A stretch of DNA of 33,408 nucleotides from a virus, in the IMG/VR virus record IMGVR_UViG_3300021138_000104, positions 1 to 33,408 of that record; one strand, given 5' to 3'. Below the pieces are notes generated by a model that did not search any database, was not told the origin of the DNA, and was given only the letters and a program-made list of their open reading frames with translations. Below are positions 12,106-21,298 of this stretch, piece by piece. Position numbers and translations under genes: made by a program. Within the stretch, counting starts at the first letter, position 1. Each line of letters opens with the position of its first letter.

Positions 12106-13988
12106 TGTCTTTGTTGGAAAAACACCTTCATAACATTCCACGCGGTGGTGGAGGTGGTGGAGGTGGTGGAGGCGGTGGAGGTGGTGAAGGCGATGGAGGC
12201 AATGATAATAACAATACCGCTAACACTGATGCCCAAGCTACCGCTAAAACTGAGGCTGATGCCCAAGCTACCGCTGATGCCCAAGCTACCGCTGATGCCC
12301 AAGCTACCGCTGATGCTAAAGCTACTGCGGATGCTCAAGCTGCTGCGGAAGCAGCAAGAGCGCCTTTCCAGCCGGGTGGATTAGCAGATACTACGTTCGG
12401 AAAAGTACCTACTGTATCCTATGAACCATCTAACAGCGTCACACCGACACCTGAACCTACTGCTCCACCAGCGCCAATGCCAGCACCAAATGTTGATGTA
12501 AGCGCAGCGACTCCGGGGCAACCTTCAATACCAAGCACAAGTATTGGAAATTCCAATAATGCTGCAAATGTTGAAGCTGCTCAAAAAGCACAACAAGAAG
12601 CAGATAATGCAAAAGCAGCTGCGGATGCCCAAGCTGCTGCCGATGCAGCAACAGCAATGGAACAAAAAAAAGCAGAAGATGCAGTAAGAAGTTCTTTTTT
12701 TTCAAACAATGTTGCAATGACCGCTCCTACTGCTTTGGGCGGTTCCCAAGTTGGAAGCTTTGAAAATGTTGCTAATGTTACTCCCAACTCAGTTGTTAGC
12801 AATATTGATATTAATAACCCAGCAACATGGGGAGCGCCTGAACCTGCGACTCCAGCACCAAATTATGATGTAAGCCAAGCTACTCCGGGATTGGCCACAA
12901 CTCCATCGCCTATCCCAGCTTCAGCGTTGGAAATAGGAAAGATATTAGCTGATTTAAACCCTATTGGAACTGCAAAAGCTAAAGAAATTGCCCCACCGGA
13001 CGTAACCGATCCTTATAAAGATACGTCAATAACGTATCCGGGTGGTGTTATTCCAACACCTCCAACCCGTCCAGTGGAAGTAGCAGTGAGTGAAGCTCCG
13101 CCAGCTCCGGCTCCGGCTCCAACAATATCATATCCGGGTGGTATTATTCCAACACCTATAGCCCGGCCAACCGATCTTGCAGCTCAAACTCCAAATTTGT
13201 TTGAAAATATTGTTAAATCAATCACCAACGCAAATTATCCAGCAATAGGTACTAATTTAGCCGTCGGGGCGGTTAATCCTGTTGCTGGCTTAATTAATAC
13301 GGGAGCTGGTTTATTAACGGGTCAAAATTTAGGAAATACAATTTTTCCAGATAACCCATCAACAAGCACTACTACTCCAGAATCAACTTATAACAAGCCA
13401 TCGCTTACTGATGCTCAGTACAAAGATTTAATGAACCAACCCGGATTTGGTTCAGAAGACCCCGAATTAATTGCTGAATTTAATAATTACAATGCAAATA
13501 CTAATGGCGACCAATCAGGACCAACAACTACAGCTGGAGAATTAGCTGTTGGTCAACGAACGCCAGCAACAATGGTTCCTCATGTTAATGCTGATGGAAC
13601 CGTAACTATGGTTCCTAATTTGGGAAGCAATCTTACTAGTTTTATTGAAAACCTTTTTAACCCAACATTAACCAAAGTTGGGTCAGATGCTTATTTAAAA
13701 TCAACTCAACCTCATCCAGTAACCACAGATAATGTTGGAAATAATGGTGGAAATAATGGTGGAAATAATATTATCCCACCAATCCCAGCTCCAGTCCCGG
13801 CCCCAAATCCAATTACTGCGCCAGTAGTTATTCCACCAGTCCAGTCACCACTTGCTACTAATTGGTCAAGGAAGTATCTTGGAGTAGCACAAGATCCATA
13901 TTCTTATGGCTATGGACCTGAACATTCTTTTTATACGTCTGCTAAAGGCGGCTATGTTAGCCCATTAAACAAGATTCGGAATAAGTAA
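12102..13988 (+). CDS. Large low-complexity Ala/Pro/Gly/Asn-rich protein
   Basis: This 628-residue protein opens with a run of 14 glycines (residues 15-28), then a helical ADAQAT repeat region (about 50-90), then long Pro/Ala/Thr/Asn-rich, probably disordered segments with recurring units (PTPEPTAPPAPMPAPN; ITYPGGVIPTP and ISYPGGIIPTP). It ends in YGYGPEHSFYTSAKGGYV and nine more residues. No enzymatic domain is recognised. Its position between the acyltransferase and portal, and its translational coupling to the acyltransferase, make it a candidate substrate or an internal virion protein. The C-terminal AKGG element matches other proteins of this phage. Confidence 0.7.
   Translation: MMSLLEKHLHNIPRGGGGGGGGGGGGGGEGDGGNDNNNTANTDAQATAKTEADAQATADAQATADAQATADAKATADAQAAAEAARAPFQPGGLADTTFGKVPTVSYEPSNSVTPTPEPTAPPAPMPAPNVDVSAATPGQPSIPSTSIGNSNNAANVEAAQKAQQEADNAKAAADAQAAADAATAMEQKKAEDAVRSSFFSNNVAMTAPTALGGSQVGSFENVANVTPNSVVSNIDINNPATWGAPEPATPAPNYDVSQATPGLATTPSPIPASALEIGKILADLNPIGTAKAKEIAPPDVTDPYKDTSITYPGGVIPTPPTRPVEVAVSEAPPAPAPAPTISYPGGIIPTPIARPTDLAAQTPNLFENIVKSITNANYPAIGTNLAVGAVNPVAGLINTGAGLLTGQNLGNTIFPDNPSTSTTTPESTYNKPSLTDAQYKDLMNQPGFGSEDPELIAEFNNYNANTNGDQSGPTTTAGELAVGQRTPATMVPHVNADGTVTMVPNLGSNLTSFIENLFNPTLTKVGSDAYLKSTQPHPVTTDNVGNNGGNNGGNNIIPPIPAPVPAPNPITAPVVIPPVQSPLATNWSRKYLGVAQDPYSYGYGPEHSFYTSAKGGYVSPLNKIRNK
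12144..12185 (+). repeat. Glycine-codon microsatellite
   Basis: Fourteen consecutive Gly codons include three exact GGTGGTGGA units (12144-12170) followed by diverged units. Copy changes by slippage would alter the glycine arm length in steps of three residues without breaking the frame. Confidence 0.85.
12255..12344 (+). repeat. 18-bp tandem repeat array
   Basis: Five tandem copies of GCTGATGCCCAAGCTACC encode the six-residue unit ADAQAT/ADAQAA. The first three copies (12255-12308) are identical and the last two diverged. Related single units occur at about 12228 and 12622, so the array has probably expanded and contracted by recombination. Confidence 0.85.
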
Positions 13989-13989
13989 C

Positions 13990-16452
13990 ATGGCAAAAAC
14001 CCCTAAAATCGTAAAATCTGTTGAAGAAAAAATCTTGGGTGAATTTGTTGACGCCCCAGATAATGAAAATGATGTGGAAGATACGGCAGATGGCGGCGCT
14101 ATTGTAACTATGGAAGGGAGCGAAGCTGATGAGTCCCCTGAATTTTATGCTAACCTTGCTGAAGAAATACCTGATTCTAGTTTGGACGACCTTGCAACAA
14201 ATCTTCTTGATGCTATTTCAAGAGATAAGGAAGCTCGTAGCCTTCGTGATAAGCAATATGAAGAAGGGTTAAAACGGACAGGGCTTGGTAATGATGCCCC
14301 CGGTGGCGCTCAATTCCAAGGAGCGTCCCGTGTTGTTCACCCTATTCTAACAGAAGTATCAATTGATTTTGCTTCCCGCGCAATTAAAGAGCTGTTTCCT
14401 CGTACTGGACCGGACTCCGGCCCTATTAAAGAACAAATTATTGGTGACGTAACAGCTGAAAAAGCTGAAAAGGCCAAACGTAAAAGCCGCTATATGAACT
14501 GGCAGCTTACAGAACAAATGCCTGAATTTAGGAATGAATTGGAGCAATTGCTTACTCAAGTTCCGCTTGGTGGCGCTCAATATATGAAAATGACATGGGA
14601 TCGCCGGTTAAAGCGGCCTAAGCCATTTCTAATTACCATTGATGATATGTATCTACCATATTCAGCTACTTCGTTTTATACGGCTGAGCGTAAAACCCAA
14701 CGCCAATCTATTACTCAACTTGAGTTTGATCGCCGGGTGACGTCTGGATTATACCGGGATATTGATCTTCTTCCATCCTCCATGCCAGAACAGACCCGTG
14801 CTGAAAAAGCCAACGACAAAATCGAAGGGCGGGAGCAGTACGAATATTACGATGAAGATGGATTACGAGAAATCTATGAGTCGTATGTAGAATGTGAAAT
14901 CATTGAAGATGATGAAACAGATGGGGAAATTGCTCCATATGTTGTGACAGTTGACGTCGCCAGCAAAGAGATTTTATCAATTTATCGCAATTGGGATCAA
15001 GACGATCAAAGGCGCATAGCTCTTGATTGGATTGTTGAATTCCCTTTTGTGCCTTGGCGCGGCGCTTATCCAATTGGCATTGTCCATATGATTGGTGGCC
15101 TTTCGGCTGCAATCACTGGATCGCTCCGTGCGTTAATGGACAGCGCCCATATCCAGAACTCGCAGACTGGTTTGAAACTCAAAGGTGGATCGAAGGGCGG
15201 TCAAAGCCTTAATATCCAACCGACACAAGTTATCGAAGTTGAAGGTACACCAAATAACGACGATATTCGCAAAACCTTTATGCAATTGCCTTTCCCCGGC
15301 CCATCACAGACGCTTTTTACTCTTATGGGATTTTTGGTTGATGCAGCTAAAGGTGTAGTTAGAACGACATTTGAGGACATATCGGATAATCCGGATCGTC
15401 TTCCAGTTGGAACAACCTTAGCTCTTATTGAGCAGGGGATGGTAGTATTTAACGCTATTCATGCCCGTCTCCATGATGCAATGGGCAAGACATTAAAGGT
15501 TCTTCATCGTCTTAATAAAACCTATTTAGATGAGGACGATGTCTTAAATGACCTTGGCGAACTTATGGTTCGTCGATCGGACTTTGATGGCCCAATTGAT
15601 GTCATTCCAGTATCAGATCCAAATATCTTTTCAGAAGTTCAAAGGTTTGCTCAGCTTCAAATTATTGAGCAACGCGCTCAGGCCATGCCGGATTTGTATG
15701 ATCTTCGCAAGGTAGAAGAGCTTATTCTGGATCGGTCCAAAATACCGGATGCTAGAAACTTATTGAAAAAAACTCCTGTTCCTCAACGCCTTAATGCTGT
15801 CAATGAAAATGTGGCAGCAACGATGGGTACTCCAGTTGTAGCATTTCCAGATCAGGACCATTTGGCCCATATGCAGGTGCATTTAAGCTATATGTCTAAT
15901 CCGTTGCTGGGGGGAAACCGAGTTATAGCACCAATAGCCATTCCAGCATTGTTAACACACATTAAAGATCATATTGCTCTTTGGTATGTAACAGAAACAG
16001 TTCGGATTGCATCTCAGGCAGCTGGTATGGATATTTCAAAATTAATGGACCCTAAAAATCCAGAAGTCGATCAGGAATTTGACCGTATGCTGGCCTCTGC
16101 TGATGCTCATGTCGAAGCTGAGGCAGCTCGTTCTTTGAAAGATGTCCCGGCTATTATTCAAAAAGTAATTGCTCTTATGCAATCCTATCAGCCAACACCG
16201 CCAGATCCAACAACGCTGGCAATGCAAACTCAACAAGCTGCTATACAGCAAAAAGCTCAAGCTGCTCAAATTTCTAGCCAAATTGACCAGCAAAAGATTA
16301 ATGCTGATATGCAGAGCAAACAATTGGAAATTCAGGCGCGTGAATCTATGAACCGCGAGGATAATCAGACGGCTATGCTGATATCTGCGTCTGAAATACA
16401 GGCTGGTCATTCGACCAACCTTAAAAATGGCACAGGTATCGGAAAAGGTTAA
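13990..16452 (+). CDS. Portal protein
   Basis: This 820-residue protein matches large podovirus-type portals: an acidic N-terminus, the [20 protein letters not shown] region (about residues 103-122) with [13 protein letters not shown], a central alpha/beta body with [17 protein letters not shown], an [14 protein letters not shown] segment, and a long Gln-rich coiled C-terminus ([20 protein letters not shown]). Twelve copies would form the DNA channel at the head vertex and bind TerL. Its place just after the terminase block and before scaffold and capsid genes supports the call. Confidence 0.9.
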   Translation: MAKTPKIVKSVEEKILGEFVDAPDNENDVEDTADGGAIVTMEGSEADESPEFYANLAEEIPDSSLDDLATNLLDAISRDKEARSLRDKQYEEGLKRTGLGNDAPGGAQFQGASRVVHPILTEVSIDFASRAIKELFPRTGPDSGPIKEQIIGDVTAEKAEKAKRKSRYMNWQLTEQMPEFRNELEQLLTQVPLGGAQYMKMTWDRRLKRPKPFLITIDDMYLPYSATSFYTAERKTQRQSITQLEFDRRVTSGLYRDIDLLPSSMPEQTRAEKANDKIEGREQYEYYDEDGLREIYESYVECEIIEDDETDGEIAPYVVTVDVASKEILSIYRNWDQDDQRRIALDWIVEFPFVPWRGAYPIGIVHMIGGLSAAITGSLRALMDSAHIQNSQTGLKLKGGSKGGQSLNIQPTQVIEVEGTPNNDDIRKTFMQLPFPGPSQTLFTLMGFLVDAAKGVVRTTFEDISDNPDRLPVGTTLALIEQGMVVFNAIHARLHDAMGKTLKVLHRLNKTYLDEDDVLNDLGELMVRRSDFDGPIDVIPVSDPNIFSEVQRFAQLQIIEQRAQAMPDLYDLRKVEELILDRSKIPDARNLLKKTPVPQRLNAVNENVAATMGTPVVAFPDQDHLAHMQVHLSYMSNPLLGGNRVIAPIAIPALLTHIKDHIALWYVTETVRIASQAAGMDISKLMDPKNPEVDQEFDRMLASADAHVEAEAARSLKDVPAIIQKVIALMQSYQPTPPDPTTLAMQTQQAAIQQKAQAAQISSQIDQQKINADMQSKQLEIQARESMNREDNQTAMLISASEIQAGHSTNLKNGTGIGKG

Positions 16453-16456
16453 TACA

Positions 16457-16774
16457 ATGATCGACACAAATCAGCATAAACGTATGGCAATGGGAAAAGC
16501 GATTCCACAGCCAAAAGGTAAAACTACTCCTTTTAAAATGGGTGGTCTTTTAGATAACAAACCAAAAGATGTTAAACAGCCAGATAAGAAAAATATGCCA
16601 TTTAAAAAAGGTGGCAAGGCTTTTGAAGGTTCTGCAAAGGACGAAGCCCAAGATAAGAAACTTGCAAAGAAGCACCATATGTCTATGAAGGCATGGGAAA
16701 AATCCCCAATGGATGCCAAGCATGACCGCCAGAAGTCTATGAAAGGACTTAAGCGTGGCGGTAAGGCTTGCTGA
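16457..16774 (+). CDS. Small Lys-rich KGG-motif protein
   Basis: I start this 105-residue protein at the ATG at 16457, just after the portal stop and behind GGAAAAGG. It is extremely basic (Lys in nearly a quarter of positions) and holds three related elements: PFKMGG (25-30), PFKKGGKAF (48-56) and LKRGGKAC (98-105). It is probably disordered and may bind DNA or sit inside the head. The repeated Lys-Gly-Gly elements, also found in other proteins of this genome, could be anchoring or modification sites. No enzymatic motif. Confidence 0.65.
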   Translation: MIDTNQHKRMAMGKAIPQPKGKTTPFKMGGLLDNKPKDVKQPDKKNMPFKKGGKAFEGSAKDEAQDKKLAKKHHMSMKAWEKSPMDAKHDRQKSMKGLKRGGKAC

Positions 16775-17012
16775 AATCCCACTAATTGAACGGGTTCTCA
16801 TTGCGTTGAAAAAAGAGCAAAAAGAATTTGCTGACAGCGCAATGAGAAGCCCCGCTCACCGAGACGCCTTTGAGTATGGGCGTGTGACCGGACATTATTC
16901 CGGATTGATGAAAGCCGTTGAGACCATCGAAATGGCTTTGAATGTAGAGAGCGAGGATGACGATCATGGTTACAACCGCCGTGGTGAAACTTCCTTCATT
17001 ATCAGAGATTGA
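16755..17012 (+). CDS. Hypothetical 85-aa helical protein
   Basis: GTG at 16755 behind AAAGGACTT overlaps the previous gene by 20 bp and gives [20 protein letters not shown] and a helical body ([29 protein letters not shown]). It ends in an acidic, disordered tail. The YGR-TG-Y-GL-KA-E-I pattern is one I associate with small uncharacterised proteins between portal and capsid genes of phages. Its stop lies within the next gene. Confidence 0.55.
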   Translation: MAVRLAEIPLIERVLIALKKEQKEFADSAMRSPAHRDAFEYGRVTGHYSGLMKAVETIEMALNVESEDDDHGYNRRGETSFIIRD

Positions 17013-17394
17013 TGAAGCGTTTCCAAATGTAAACTTTGGCATTAGCCCAACTGGATCAAGAGTTTTGGTTCAAATCAGGCGTCCAAAGACAAAAATCGGG
17101 AGTATTATACTTTCGGATTATACTAAAGATGCGGAGCAAGATAACACCCAAGTGGCAAAAGTTGTCTCTGTAGGGCCGTTGGCTTTTCGCAATAGAAATA
17201 CTATGGAGCCGTGGCCGGAGGGGGCTTGGTACACCAAAGATGACTTTGTATTCGTTTCGAAGTATGGTGGAGCAAGATGGCGTCGGGAAATCCCCGGTAC
17301 TAAAGGTGAAAAGGTTGAATTCGTGATCTTTAACGACCTCGATATTGTTGGCATCGTTGACGGCGACCCACTCGCCGTTCAAGCCTATATTTGA
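16966..17394 (+). CDS. GroES-like co-chaperonin
   Basis: This 142-residue protein shows the Cpn10 pattern: P-T-G-SRVLVQIRRPKTKIGSII (residues 28-48), LSDYTKDAEQDNTQVAKVVS VG (49-70, split here), then WYTKDDFVFVSKYGGARW (88-105) and FVIFNDLDIVGIV (119-131), matching GroES P-x-GDRVLV, GGIILPD, VVAVG and G-VLF-KY-G segments. The mobile-loop region lies around residues 38-58. By analogy with T4 gp31 it would cap host GroEL to fold the capsid or another large protein. Start at the ATG at 16966 (GAGG eight bases upstream) is preferred over 16957. It lies just before scaffold and capsid genes. Confidence 0.8.
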   Translation: MVTTAVVKLPSLSEIDEAFPNVNFGISPTGSRVLVQIRRPKTKIGSIILSDYTKDAEQDNTQVAKVVSVGPLAFRNRNTMEPWPEGAWYTKDDFVFVSKYGGARWRREIPGTKGEKVEFVIFNDLDIVGIVDGDPLAVQAYI

Positions 17395-17407
17395 GGAGGA
17401 ATAGATT

Positions 17408-18331
17408 ATGAATGATAAGCCAAATATTTCAGAGGACGACGACGAAGAAATGGAAGTCATTGAGCTTGGTGAAGAGCTGGATGATGAAGATGGAGAAGAT
17501 GATCGTCTCGAATCTGACCAACGTGAATCTCAGGATGAAGGTGACGATGGCGATGAGGTAAATGCTCGCCAATTGCGCCGTAAACGCCAAAAGGTTCGCC
17601 AAAAAGAAAATATGAAGAGAACGCGTGAAGAGAATTCTCATCTCCTCCGCGAGCTTATTGAGGCCAAAGAGCGGCTTGCTGCTCTTGAAAACCGCAATAT
17701 TACTTCAGATGCTCAGACCGCAGATCAGCGATTTCAATACGCAATGGCTCAAATTTCTAGGGCAGAAGCGCAATTGAAGGAAGCTTTTGAAACAGGCGAT
17801 GGCGATAAAGCTGTTGCTGCCCAAAAGCTCCGTGAGACAAGCATATATGCCGCCAGAGAAGCTGAAGAGCTTAAAAAGCGGTTATCTAATCCGCAGTTGC
17901 AGCAAAAGCCTAGTATCCTAGATCCAAGGACCGAGACTCATGCTCAGCAATGGATGCAAAAAAATCCTTGGTTTAGCCCTTCTGGGGAAGACGAGGATTC
18001 GACTATCGCCCGTGCAATTGACGAAGCATGGGCGCGAGAGGCTCAAAAGAAGGGTATCAATCCTTCTAGTGAAGACTACTGGGACGAACTTGATTCGCGT
18101 GTGAAGCGGAGACTGGGGACAGTTTCTGCTGATCGGGAGCGGAAAAGATCAGCCCCGCCTGTAACTGGCCGTGGAGAGTATTCTGCTCGACCATCTACAA
18201 GCGACAAACAAATCTATCTGACGCCTGAACGGAAAAAGGCTTTGCAGGACGCAGGTGTTTGGGATGATCCCCAGAAACGCAAGCGTTACATTAAGCGATT
18301 CCAAGAATATGACCGTCAGAACCCACGTTGA
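17408..18331 (+). CDS. Scaffolding protein (probable)
   Basis: This 307-residue protein has a very acidic N-terminus (residues 1-50, mostly Asp/Glu), then a basic patch (RQLRRKRQKVRQKENMKRTR), a long coiled coil (about 73-165) and a basic C-terminus (ERKKALQDAGVWDDPQKRKR). Length, charge pattern and coiled coil are typical of phage scaffolds, whose basic end contacts the coat protein. The gene has a strong ribosome-binding site (GAGGAGGAA) and lies two genes before the capsid cluster. No sequence-specific scaffold motif exists, so this rests on composition and context. Confidence 0.7.
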   Translation: MNDKPNISEDDDEEMEVIELGEELDDEDGEDDRLESDQRESQDEGDDGDEVNARQLRRKRQKVRQKENMKRTREENSHLLRELIEAKERLAALENRNITSDAQTADQRFQYAMAQISRAEAQLKEAFETGDGDKAVAAQKLRETSIYAAREAEELKKRLSNPQLQQKPSILDPRTETHAQQWMQKNPWFSPSGEDEDSTIARAIDEAWAREAQKKGINPSSEDYWDELDSRVKRRLGTVSADRERKRSAPPVTGRGEYSARPSTSDKQIYLTPERKKALQDAGVWDDPQKRKRYIKRFQEYDRQNPR

Positions 18332-18347
18332 GCCTTAGGAGAGTATT

Positions 18348-18866
18348 ATGTCAAATGAAGAACGTCTGAAAAAGAGCCAAGATTCCAATCGAAGCTCCCG
18401 CGAAATGGAAGACCGTGCCGTCACTGAAGATCGCAATATCTCCGATGACGACCGGATTTCCATGTTTAGGCAGTCTTTCTTTCAGTCTGCTCTGCCGGAT
18501 TTACCTAATATCCCCGGTTTCCACATTTGCTGGCTTACAACAGCCAATCCCCGCGACTCTATTCATTCTCGTCGCTCCCTTGGATACACACCAATATTGC
18601 CTGAGGAAGTCCCCGGTTGGGAACACGCTTCCGTTCAAACAGGAGAATATGCTGGATGTATTGGGGTGAATGAAATGGTGGCCTTCAAATTGCCCATGAA
18701 ACTTTATGAGGCATATATGAATGAAGCCCATTATGAGCGGCCTCTGAAGGAGGAAGGGAAATTGGCTGACACTGCGGATTTCATTCGCAGCCAAGCTAAG
18801 CAGCATGGTGGAGATATGTACGAGGGTGACGGGTTGTCGGCTTTGCGGTCTCCAATGAGCCGCTAG
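18348..18866 (+). CDS. Conserved head-module protein of unknown function
   Basis: This 172-residue protein has a charged, disordered first 35 residues and then a folded region with FFQSALPDLPNIPGFHICWL, TTANPRDSIHSRRSLGYTPI and ENE-like GVNEMVAFKLP. AGGAGAG precedes the ATG. Between scaffold and head proteins it is probably a minor head or assembly component; I recall similar proteins in podovirus head modules but cannot name one. Confidence 0.6.
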   Translation: MSNEERLKKSQDSNRSSREMEDRAVTEDRNISDDDRISMFRQSFFQSALPDLPNIPGFHICWLTTANPRDSIHSRRSLGYTPILPEEVPGWEHASVQTGEYAGCIGVNEMVAFKLPMKLYEAYMNEAHYERPLKEEGKLADTADFIRSQAKQHGGDMYEGDGLSALRSPMSR

Positions 18867-18897
18867 GCTCTTAACCGAAACCAAAAAGGAACGAAGA

Positions 18898-19479
18898 ATG
18901 TCTTCTTCTGCATCTCCCTTTGGCCTTCGCCCCATCTACTCGATGACGGGTACGGTGCGGCCAATGTCAGGCCAAATTCTCTCAGGTTACGGTACTTCGA
19001 TTTATCAGTACCAGCCTTGCCGCTATGGCCTTGCCGGTGATTCCGGCGGGGTCGAAGGTTACATTGTTGCCGCCGCAGTCGGTGATCGCTTGATTGGCTC
19101 CTTTATGGGTGTCGAATATGTGGATGCGACTGGTCGCCAGCGCGTATCTAACTTCTTCCCAAGTGGTACAACGTACCAGACGGGTACAACGTCGGTCTGC
19201 TATTTCACAAGTGATCCCTATATTACTTATGAAATTCAGGGTAACGCTACATTGTCAATTGCCAATATTGGTAATCAGTACAATGTTAATTCAGCCACTG
19301 GCACGTCGCCTTTGGGTCTTTCAACCACTGCTTTGGACGTTTCGTCTTCTGCCACCAACGCACAGCTGCGCGTTGTTGGTTTGTCGAACTATATCGACAA
19401 TGCTTGGGGTGATGCTTACACAATCGTGCAAGTTCAAATCTCTGAGCATCAGAACGTCGCTAACATCGCTGCTTACTAA
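18898..19479 (+). CDS. Probable head decoration or minor capsid protein
   Basis: This 193-residue protein (MSSSASPFGLRPIYSMTGTV) is rich in Gly, Ser, Thr and Tyr with a beta pattern throughout and no basic or membrane segments. The F-G-LRP start followed by GYIVAAAVGDRLIGSFMGVE resembles virion decoration or head-stabilising proteins encoded directly before major capsid genes. AAAAGGAACG precedes the start. Evidence is composition and position only. Confidence 0.6.
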   Translation: MSSSASPFGLRPIYSMTGTVRPMSGQILSGYGTSIYQYQPCRYGLAGDSGGVEGYIVAAAVGDRLIGSFMGVEYVDATGRQRVSNFFPSGTTYQTGTTSVCYFTSDPYITYEIQGNATLSIANIGNQYNVNSATGTSPLGLSTTALDVSSSATNAQLRVVGLSNYIDNAWGDAYTIVQVQISEHQNVANIAAY

Positions 19480-19492
19480 GGAGGTCTAGACT

Positions 19493-20410
19493 ATGGCACT
19501 TCCAATGCGTAGTACAGACTTCCGGTCTGTAGTCGAGCCAATTCTCAATGAAACCTTTGATGGTATCTATGATGTCCGTAAGGATGAATGGGCTACTGTC
19601 TTCAAAGAGCAAAAAGGCATTCCCCGCAACTATCACGAAGAGCCAGTTCTGTTTGGCTTCGGCGCTGCCCCAGAGCTTCCTGATGGCACCGCAGTAACTT
19701 ACCAGTCTGGTGGCGTACTCTTCCTTGCTCGTTACGTTTATCGCGTATACGGCATGGCGTTTGCGCTCACGAAGGTTCTCGTCGAGGACGGCGATCATAT
19801 CTCGATTGGCCGTACTTACGCTGAGCATCTTGCTCGTTCGCTCATCGAAACCAAGGAAACCCTTGGTGCTAATATTCTCAACCGTGCATTTACGGCTGGT
19901 TATGTTGGCGGCGACGGCGTGACGCTTGTTAACACGGCTCATCCTATTGCTAACGGTCAGACATTTTCAAATCAGCTTTCAACGGCAGCTGCGCTTTCGC
20001 AGACCTCGCTTGAGCAAATGCTGATTCAGATTCGTCAGGCCGTAGACAATAATGGCAAGAAGATCCGTCTTGAACCTAAGAAAATCGTTGCATCGCCTTC
20101 AAATTACTTCCAAGCGGAAGTTCTTTTGAAGTCGGCGCTTCGTACTGGCACCAATAATAATGACATTAATCCGATCACCACGACCGGAGTTTTGGATGAG
20201 GGCCACACGAACTTGTCACGTCTAACTTCAAACACCGCATGGTGGGTTGAAACTGATGCGCCAGAAGGTTTGAAGCTTCTTATGCGTCGTCCGCTCGAAA
20301 AGAGCATGGAAGGCGACTTTGAAACCGACTCAATGCGCTATAAGGCGACAGAGCGTTACAACTTTGGTTGGACCGATCCTCGCGGCGTATTTGGTACGGC
20401 AGGGCTTTAG
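19493..20410 (+). CDS. Major capsid protein
   Basis: This 305-residue protein has a strong ribosome-binding site (AAGGAGG) and features of HK97-fold capsid proteins: an N-terminal helical arm with FRSVVEPILNETFDGIYD, the ALTKVLVEDGDHISIGRTYA helix with a long spine helix, an A-domain stretch LVNTAHPIANGQTF, and a C-terminal strand with YNFGWTDPRGVFGTAG. YNFGW-DPRG-FGT is a pattern I know from major head proteins of several phages. It stands behind scaffold and decoration genes, and a strong terminator follows. Confidence 0.88.
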   Translation: MALPMRSTDFRSVVEPILNETFDGIYDVRKDEWATVFKEQKGIPRNYHEEPVLFGFGAAPELPDGTAVTYQSGGVLFLARYVYRVYGMAFALTKVLVEDGDHISIGRTYAEHLARSLIETKETLGANILNRAFTAGYVGGDGVTLVNTAHPIANGQTFSNQLSTAAALSQTSLEQMLIQIRQAVDNNGKKIRLEPKKIVASPSNYFQAEVLLKSALRTGTNNNDINPITTTGVLDEGHTNLSRLTSNTAWWVETDAPEGLKLLMRRPLEKSMEGDFETDSMRYKATERYNFGWTDPRGVFGTAGL

Positions 20411-20421
20411 TTGACATTTCT

Positions 20422-20456
20422 CTGGGGCCGGCCCAAAAACCGGCCCCAGTTTCTTT
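20422..20456 (+). terminator. Strong intrinsic terminator after the capsid gene
   Basis: CTGGGGCCGG (20422-20431) pairs perfectly with CCGGCCCCAG (20440-20449), 10 bp with an 8-base loop, followed by TTTCTTT. It is a textbook intrinsic terminator that would end most transcription of the head operon and keep capsid mRNA abundant. Confidence 0.9.
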
Positions 20457-20483
20457 GACTATTATGTAATTTTGTTGCATTAT
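20455..20483 (+). promoter_or_regulatory. Candidate promoter for the downstream virion operon
   Basis: TTGACT (20455-20460) lies at the end of the terminator T-tract, with CATTAT (20478-20483) 17 bases downstream; TATAAA at 20481 is an alternative -10 at a longer distance. A promoter directly behind the terminator would restart transcription for the tail and fibre genes. Confidence 0.45.
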
Positions 20484-20523
20484 AAATCATCTGAAACGGT
20501 CAAGCTTTTCAAGGAGAAGACCA

Positions 20524-21249
20524 ATGGGACAACAAAGTGATGATCTCTGGATGGGTACAGCTACTGGCCCCCAGACTGCTGGATGGGCTAATGGTGGCAA
20601 TCCGGGCGTAATTGGCCGTGGCATAGGTCCAATGGGCCGCATTTATATTTATGACATTGTGCCAGCTGCACTATCGGCAACCGCAGTTTGCGCTGCACAG
20701 GCTGTAGCAGCTGCTGGTAACGCAACGATCAATGGTGCTTCGGCTTCGGCTAGTGTAGCAACCTTTGATTATGCTCGCGCATTTTCGATTGTTACGTCTA
20801 ACGCTGGCAATACCACGCAGACGGTAACGATCACGGGTACTGACTATTATGGTCAGACTCAGACCCAGCAGCTCACCTGCAATGGTGTGACGGCAGTTGT
20901 CAGCACCAAGACCTTTAAAACGATTACTCAGGTTGCTGTTTCAGCTGCAATCACGGGTACGCTTTCGGTTGGCAACGCTGATGTGTTTGGTCTTCCATAT
21001 GCAGTCACGAACGCTGGCTACTTGATCCGCACGGGTTGGGATAACGTCGTCTCTGACAATGCTGGTACATTCGTTGCTGCTGATGCAACCACGCCATCCG
21101 CAACCACGGGCGACGTTCGTGGTACTTATGCTCAGTCTGGCAACGCAGCAAACGGCACCCGACGCCTCGTTATTGCCATTGGCATGACGGCTATTCAGGC
21201 TGGTCCAAATGCTACCCAGATCGGCGCAATCGGTGTCACTCCGGCTTAA
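20524..21249 (+). CDS. Virion structural protein, Ala/Thr-rich
   Basis: This 241-residue protein starts behind AAGGAGAAG. Residues about 35-60 (GRIYIYDIVPAALSATAVCA) open a body of repeated beta strands rich in Ala, Thr, Val and Gly (VTITGTDYYGQTQTQQLTCN, FKTITQVAVSAAITGTLSVG). The pattern is of an Ig-like or jelly-roll virion surface protein. Being first after a dedicated terminator and promoter it is likely expressed in high copy. No specific family is recognised. Confidence 0.6.
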   Translation: MGQQSDDLWMGTATGPQTAGWANGGNPGVIGRGIGPMGRIYIYDIVPAALSATAVCAAQAVAAAGNATINGASASASVATFDYARAFSIVTSNAGNTTQTVTITGTDYYGQTQTQQLTCNGVTAVVSTKTFKTITQVAVSAAITGTLSVGNADVFGLPYAVTNAGYLIRTGWDNVVSDNAGTFVAADATTPSATTGDVRGTYAQSGNAANGTRRLVIAIGMTAIQAGPNATQIGAIGVTPA

Positions 21250-21256
21250 TTGAGTT

Positions 21257-21276
21257 GGGGGAGCTTAGTCTCCCCC
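21257..21276 (+). terminator. Hairpin with pyrimidine tail, weak terminator
   Basis: GGGGGAG (21257-21263) pairs with CTCCCCC (21270-21276) around a 6-base loop, followed by TTCCTTC. The tail is C-interrupted, so it is probably a partial terminator or an mRNA 3' end protector between two virion genes. Confidence 0.55.
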
Positions 21277-21298
21277 TTCCTTCACATGGAGAACACTA

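Noticed and set aside
12255-12344. CRISPR-like array
   Set aside because: The 18-bp units are contiguous, have no spacers and encode an in-frame peptide repeat.
11713-13988. Acyltransferase plus RTX toxin operon
   Set aside because: The 628-aa partner has no GGxGxDxxx calcium-binding nonapeptides and no toxin domain, so it is not an RTX toxin despite the HlyC-like neighbour.
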